DNA of 7,189 bases from Prevotellaceae bacterium. Its GTDB lineage: Bacteria; Bacteroidota; Bacteroidia; Bacteroidales; Bacteroidaceae. Location of the stretch: assembly GCA_031262265.1 (NCBI GenBank), contig JAISIB010000085.1, forward strand, positions 1 through 7,189. Reading direction: 5' to 3'. Shown piece after piece: positions 6,492-7,189 of the stretch (within the stretch, counting starts at the first letter, position 1; each line of letters starts with the position of its first letter). Under the pieces are notes generated by a model. The model worked only from the letters and a program-made list of their open reading frames with translations, did no database searches and was not told the DNA's origin. The translations under genes and the position numbers were made by a program.

Positions 6492-7189
6492 ATGGGGAGT
6501 GTTTGTATTTTAGGTATCGAATCTTCATGTGACGACACTTCGGCAGCCGTTATTCGCGACGGCGTTTTACTTTCTAACGTAGTAGCCGGACAAGCCGTGC
6601 ACGAAGCCTATGGAGGAGTTGTTCCAGAGTTGGCGTCGCGCGCGCATCAGCAAAACATTGTTCCGGTGGTTCACGAAGCACTCAAACGTGCAGGCATCGC
6701 TAAACAAGAATTGAGCGCCGTAGCCTTTACGCGTGGCCCGGGACTAATGGGTTCGTTGCTCATCGGCGTATCTTTTGCCAAAGGTTTCGCACGCTCGCTA
6801 AATATTCCGCTTATCGACGTCAATCATTTAAAAGGACACATACTCGCGCATTTTTTGCGAGAATCCGGCGAATCACAAGAAACTCCGATATTTCCTTTTC
6901 TCTGCCTACTCGTTTCCGGAGGAAACTCGCAAATCGTGCTGGTAAACGGAGTCGATGAAATGGAGATAGTCGGGCAAACCATAGACGACGCAGCCGGTGA
7001 AGCGATCGACAAATGCGCGAAAATTATGGGACTTGGGTATCCCGGCGGTCCCGTCATTGATCGCTTGGCGCGACAAGGCAATGCGATTTACACATTTAAC
7101 AAACCGCATATCGCCGGATTGGATTACAGTTTCAGCGGATTAAAAACCTCTTTCCTCTATTCGTTGCGCGATTGGATACGCGAAGATCC
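6492..7189 (+). CDS. tsaD: tRNA N6-adenosine threonylcarbamoyltransferase, N-terminal 232 residues (3' end off the window)
   Basis: TsaD (Kae1/Gcp/YgjD family) transfers the threonylcarbamoyl group from TC-AMP to adenosine 37 of ANN-decoding tRNAs, making t6A, together with TsaB, TsaE and the TC-AMP synthase TsaC/Sua5. It acts in the cytoplasm and has an ASKHA ATPase fold. Seen here: the opening phosphate-binding LGIESSCDDTSAAVI (7-21), GGVVPELASRAH (41-52), the metal-ligand HxxxH at His112 and His116 in VNHLKGH, LVSGGNSQI (140-148), the TIDDAAGEAIDK block (163-174), GYPGGP (182-187) and DYSFSGLKTS (211-220). All expected N-terminal motifs are intact. The family is about 340 residues, so roughly 100, including the last metal-binding Asp, lie beyond the right edge. 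ATG 6492 is preferred over an in-frame ATG at 6456: orthologues start just before the LGIESS motif, and the upstream ATG precedes the -7 box. It is divergent from tamB. Confidence 0.97.
   Translation, partial: MGSVCILGIESSCDDTSAAVIRDGVLLSNVVAGQAVHEAYGGVVPELASRAHQQNIVPVVHEALKRAGIAKQELSAVAFTRGPGLMGSLLIGVSFAKGFARSLNIPLIDVNHLKGHILAHFLRESGESQETPIFPFLCLLVSGGNSQIVLVNGVDEMEIVGQTIDDAAGEAIDKCAKIMGLGYPGGPVIDRLARQGNAIYTFNKPHIAGLDYSFSGLKTSFLYSLRDWIRED

Noticed and set aside
1..7189. A novel defence, mobile or biosynthetic system
   Set aside because: All but about 250 bases are accounted for by three core genes; there are no repeats of CRISPR form, no transposase, integrase, toxin or phage-like genes, and no compositional break.

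Overview
This window looks like ordinary core-genome sequence from a member of the Bacteroidota, most likely order Bacteroidales. The evidence is the GyrA protein sequence, which closely resembles what I remember of Bacteroides/Porphyromonas GyrA, a very long Bacteroidota-type TamB, a TsaD with the SGGNSQ variant, promoter boxes of the Bacteroidota form TAnnTTTG, and start codons preceded by A/T-rich leaders rather than Shine-Dalgarno sequences. The genus cannot be named from the sequence alone.

Layout, left to right. 1-1704 (minus): the first 568 codons of gyrA; the 3' part runs off the left edge. 1705-1913: a 209-bp A/T-rich gap with a candidate gyrA promoter (-7 box at 1756-1763), a 14-bp direct repeat on either side of it, and an imperfect hairpin just past the upstream gene. 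1914-6452 (minus): one uninterrupted reading frame of about 1500 codons for an inner-membrane-anchored TamB (AsmA-like/DUF490) protein. 6396-6491: a compact divergent promoter region. 6492-7189 (plus): the first 232 codons of tsaD; the 3' part runs off the right edge.

The three genes serve unrelated core functions: DNA supercoiling (GyrA), envelope biogenesis or lipid transport (TamB) and the universal t6A tRNA modification (TsaD). tamB and gyrA are co-directional, but the gap between them contains a likely separate gyrA promoter. tamB and tsaD are transcribed away from each other.

I see no mobile element, CRISPR array, defence system, rRNA or tRNA, and no convincing new biological system. 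The most unusual point is the start of tamB. It has no ATG or GTG before codon 54 of the longest frame. The only upstream starts are TTG codons that overlap a good Bacteroidota promoter, and homology-style reasoning points instead to an ATT codon at 6395. Next in interest is the mirror-image pair of identical TACTTTTG boxes that drives tamB and tsaD apart.
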